Shown: in pieces, positions 60,601 to 64,000 of the stretch | Numbering within the stretch: position 1 is the stretch's first letter | Layout: each line of letters begins with the position of its first letter | From: Burhinus oedicnemus | Taxonomy: Eukaryota > Chordata > Aves > Charadriiformes > Burhinidae | Length of the DNA stretch: 64,000 nt | Direction of reading: 5' to 3' | NCBI GenBank assembly: GCA_008921705.1 | Contig: VFFE01007255.1 | Coordinates: forward strand, 3,677,177-3,741,176 | Made by a program: the position numbers and the translations under genes | Notes under the pieces: model-generated | What the model saw: only the letters and a program-made list of their open reading frames with translations | What the model was told of the DNA's origin: nothing | Database searches by the model: none

Positions 60601-63346
60601 TAGTAGGGCAAGGTACACCATCTGTGGGCTGCAGTCCATTGTTTTCCTTGTTCTAGTTCATTCACTGTGATGGGTGAAGTACACGACTAGGAGCTGGTTG
60701 GTACTGTTTTGCATACCGTTCACAAGCAAATTCCCCCATCCCTGGAAATTTACAGGTTACGATGCTTGCCCTGGAACTCACCTTCTGTGCCTGCAGCTTG
60801 TAATTGATCTGGCTTGGCCCGTCAGTGGTCTTCACTTGGTGCTTCGGTAGGTTGTTCATCCAGAACATCAGGTTCTCATTGGAGTTTTGGAACTGCTGGT
60901 AGGTGAGACTGATATTTCTGAGGGTCTTCTCCCTGCACAGCACAAAGGTGAACAGAAATGTTAAGGGGAAGGGCAAAGATTAATGTGCAAATTCCCAAAA
61001 AGACACTATGGTGAGAATGTCACCACAACAAACACCAAGGTAGCAAAAACAAGAGGGTGACAACTGGTCCCTGAGGGGGGAGCACAACTCTATGCACATC
61101 AGGTTTGCTACTGCAGCATGAACACAACTTGGGAGACGAGAGAAGGAAAAAGGCAGGCAACCAGCAGCAACGCCTGTGAGAAGTGTTAAGCACCCAGGTC
61201 TCTCTGGGTAGGGTGACTGGGTTGGGCAGAGGCCAGCAGTCAGCTGCTTGAGACTGCCTTCTCGCAGCGACCTGGAAGCTCAAAGCCTTTGCTGTGCATG
61301 GGAGGGTGGTAACTGCACAGCAGGACAGACCCGGTCCCCAGTATTACAGCAGAGTGGTCAGGATCAGGGTCTTGCCATGAAGAAGATACTCTCGGGACTC
61401 TGACTGATGTTGGTCCATGTTAGCTAAGAGGAGCAGAGATGATGCCATAGCTCCTCACCGCTGGTCCAGCTGGTCTGCAACAGCATGGTAGCGGTCATTG
61501 AGGAGCTGCACCTCCCGCTTCTGCCGGGGCAGGTCAGGGCAGTACTCCTGGAAGTTGTTCTGCACGGCGCTGCAGCTGTGCTCAGCATCCTTGAGCCCCC
61601 GGTTCAGCTTCAGCACACAGTCCTCTTGGGCCACCAGGTCCCGCTTCATCTTCTGCAGGGGAAAAAGACACCTCCAGGTTTGCACCAGTCGATGCACCAA
61701 CCAGAAGTACCCTCCTTAACATGGTTACTAACTGCAGCACCTGGGGGCTGGTTGGGCGCTCCAAAATAGACGTGCAATGTGGAGAGATATAGCAGCGAGA
61801 CTTGTTCAGTAAAGAAGGTGGGAAGCAAGGTGAGTTGGATGGTACATGGAGCAGAAGAGAGAAGTTTTGGGGAAGGCAAAAAAGGGCCACTATGAGTCAA
61901 GGGTGAGAGCTAATGGTGGGGCAGGGAGAATGGGAGCAGGAAAGAATGGGATAGGTGTGTGGCAAAGCAAGAGAGGTTGGATGCTAAGAGGTTCATTGCA
62001 TATTGAAGAGGAGGCTCCAGGGAGACCTTACAGCGGCTTGCCAGTACCTGAAAGGGGCCTACAAGAAAGCTAGAGACGGACTTTTTACAAGGGCGTGTAG
62101 TAATAGGACAAGGGGTGATGGCTTCAAACTGGAAGAGGGGAGATTTAGATTAGATCTCAGGAAGAAATTTTTCATTCTGAGGGTGGTGAGACCCTGGCCC
62201 TGGTTGCCCAGAGCAGCTGTGGCTGCCCCATCCCTGGAGGTGTTCAAGGCCAGGTTGGACGGGGGTTTGAGCAACCTGGTCTAGTGGGGGGTGTCCCTGC
62301 CCACAGCAGCGAGGTTGGAACCAGATGATCTTTAAGGTCCCGTCCACCCCAAACCATTCTATGATTCTATGTTTTAGGGACCCGAAAGGTAGCCTGAGAG
62401 GGACAGAGCTTTTTCCTAGGTAGCGAGTGCAAGTCAGCCTGTAACACCAACATAAAGCCTTCAAGGAACAAGTCCTTAGACAGCGTCCATTGCTGGTGCC
62501 TCGGAATGCTCAAATAAGCACAGTCCAGCTCTCCCCGCCATGGCTGCCTGAGCTCAGAGATGTCCCTTCCCTAACAAAGAGCCTGATGTTCTCCTACCTG
62601 CAGATCGTTGGCCCGATCCTGCAGAGCATTGGGGGACGCAGGAATGATGCTATCCTGAGCCAGCTTGGCCTCAAATGTGCTGACGATCTTGTCCGTGTTC
62701 TCAATCTGAGTCTCCAGGTTCAGGGCAGCCTTAGCCCTGGGGAAGGGAAAAACGACAGGACAAGGTTAGCTACAGAAGAGCCCATTCTTCTCCTTTTCCC
62801 TCTGATTTTGCATGTCTAAGCTTATTTAACATCAGAGCTTCTACAGCATGGCAGAGAACAAGCAATACACACTCACAACCCTGTCACGCTGCCCAGAAGT
62901 CAGAGGTATTGCATTTCACTGCACACAGCATAGCTGGGACACACAGCCATTGTGGTGGGCTTTGCACAGTGCGGGGGATTTGACCACAGATTACATACAC
63001 AAGGTGCCTTTGATGATGGATGGAAGGTTTCCAACTGCCCTGGGCTAGATGGACCTCAACCAGTGCCCACATAGTCCAAACACGTTTTCTCTCATGCTTT
63101 TGTGTTGCCACCTCTGTGCAAGGACTTCCTGCCCTCATCCCCATCAGGCCTTGCCATCATCACTCACTTCTCGTTGTACAGGCTGGAGAGCATATTGACA
63201 TCATTGTATTTGCTCCTGAGGGCATTCAACGTGACAGGGAGCTGGGAAGCCGAGGTGCTGGTGGGTTTCTTGGAAAGGTAGGTCTCACACTCCTTCTGCA
63301 AGGCATCCTTGGCCGCCCCCAGGTTCTCAAGTTTCTTTGTTGTTTC
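54241..63346 (-). CDS. EVPL: Envoplakin, 5' exons beyond the right edge
   Basis: Envoplakin is a plakin of desmosomes and the cornified envelope that dimerises with periplakin and is cross-linked by transglutaminases. Exons: 63346-63168, 62736-62598, 61652-61459, 60932-60782, 60194-60111, 60025-59915, 58862-58770 and 57690-54241. All are in phase, giving 1,466 residues; human has 2,033, so about 570 N-terminal residues are missing. The first seven exons encode the end of the spectrin-repeat plakin domain (for example LTYQQFQNSNENLMFWMNNL). The last exon encodes 1,149 residues: a coiled-coil rod (about 1-795), a linker (ILDPDTGKDMSPYEAYKRG, about 800-890) and one plectin-repeat domain (about 935-1130) with modules such as EAQAATGGIIDL and VQHLTGGLIDP. 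A single such domain, with synteny, fits envoplakin rather than desmoplakin or plectin. The protein ends SRFRH. Confidence 0.97.
58038..58302 (-). mobile_element. CR1 LINE 3' fragment
   Basis: Starts on the plus strand with tcacagaatcaccggggttg-like CR1 3'-end complement and covers about 265 bp of CR1 3' sequence, in the EVPL intron before the terminal exon, same strand as EVPL. Confidence 0.85.
62003..62372 (+). mobile_element. CR1 LINE 3' end with 8-bp tail repeats
   Basis: CR1 3' sequence in plus orientation, ending in attctatgattctatg, the characteristic CR1 octamer tail. It is 5'-truncated near 61990-62003 and antisense to EVPL, within an EVPL intron. Nearly the reverse complement of the copy at 15737-16305. 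Confidence 0.92.
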
Positions 63347-64000
63347 CTGGCACAGCAGATGGGAGCAGAGTCACCCGACACAGTCATAACAGTGCCGTTG
63401 CGAAAACGTGTCCCCCTCAGGGGTGGATTTTGCTGTGGGGCTGAGGGTGCGGTCGCCCTCTCATAAGGAGCTGGCCTTCGGGGCACAGCCCCATCCAGAC
63501 TGGGGCTGTCTGGCAATGGCGGGTTGTGGGAAGGAGATCAAAACAGACAAAGATGGAAGAAACCAACCTGAGTGAGTCCATCCTTCTGCCAGGGCTGGAT
63601 AAATACCCACAGATGTAACAAGCTGAAGTACTACAGACCCAGACCTTATCCCAGAGGAAAGGAGGGGGCCTCCAGGGCACTGCCTTTTTTTCCTGTCCCC
63701 CTCACATCTACCTGCCTATACTCCCCATCAGGTGAGCCAAAGCTGGTCCTTGGATTAATTCCCTCTCTCCCGTTTATCTTTTAGGCTACAGACTTGAGAG
63801 CGAAGGGCAACAGCATCCACATGACAAGGCTGAGGACTCCTCAGGGCTGGTGCCTGGTCCACAGCTCTGAAACGAATGGACCGTCTTGCTACAGAGCTGA
63901 GCCAAGGGAAGAGCCTGTGTTTCTCTAGGATTTGGCTTAACTAGTCCCATTTCTAGGGCTCAAGCCAGCCTGAAACCCTTGTAACTGCAGCACAGGTTTC

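Overview
The window is vertebrate nuclear DNA and almost certainly avian. All protein-coding content is split by introns with GT-AG junctions. Repeats are dominated by CR1 LINE 3' fragments, one with the CR1-type 8-bp tail. Genes are compact and promoters are GC-rich. Gene order (FBF1, ACOX1, TEN1, CDK3, EVPL) and orientation match human 17q25.1, whose chicken counterpart I recall as microchromosome 18. Two runs of exactly 50 N (15286-15335 and 38110-38159) are assembly gaps inside GC-rich promoter regions.

Layout: 1-13943, minus strand, FBF1 (centriolar distal-appendage protein), whose last exons run off the left edge. 14594-16305, two CR1 fragments around a CpG-rich block that is the probable FBF1 promoter. 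17572-38377, minus strand, ACOX1 (peroxisomal acyl-CoA oxidase 1), complete, including both versions of the mutually exclusive exon 3. About 38160-38620, a GC-rich divergent promoter shared by ACOX1 and TEN1. 40459-42274, plus strand, TEN1 (telomere CST subunit). 44960-49305, plus strand, CDK3. 50101-53885, intergenic. 54241-63346, minus strand, the 3' three quarters of EVPL (envoplakin); its N-terminal exons lie beyond the right edge.

Exon boundaries were read by eye from splice sites, and reading phase was carried from exon to exon. ACOX1 (661 aa), TEN1 (126 aa) and CDK3 (309 aa) close perfectly in phase and are complete. FBF1 and EVPL are in phase over all exons seen. The five genes are a conserved neighbourhood, not a pathway: cilium base, peroxisomal beta-oxidation, telomere end protection, cell-cycle kinase and cornified envelope.

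I found no undescribed multi-gene system, CRISPR array or prokaryotic feature. The observations most worth a second look are: a decayed, exon-like coding remnant of unknown identity on the minus strand upstream of the TEN1 coding exons (39909-40203); a second coding-like remnant with a polyadenylation signal inside an ACOX1 intron (about 29941-30420); a very regular roughly 60-residue super-repeat with proline hinges in the envoplakin rod; a diverged roughly 45-60 bp tandem repeat at the TEN1 5' end; and an FBF1 start codon that is exactly the last codon of its exon.
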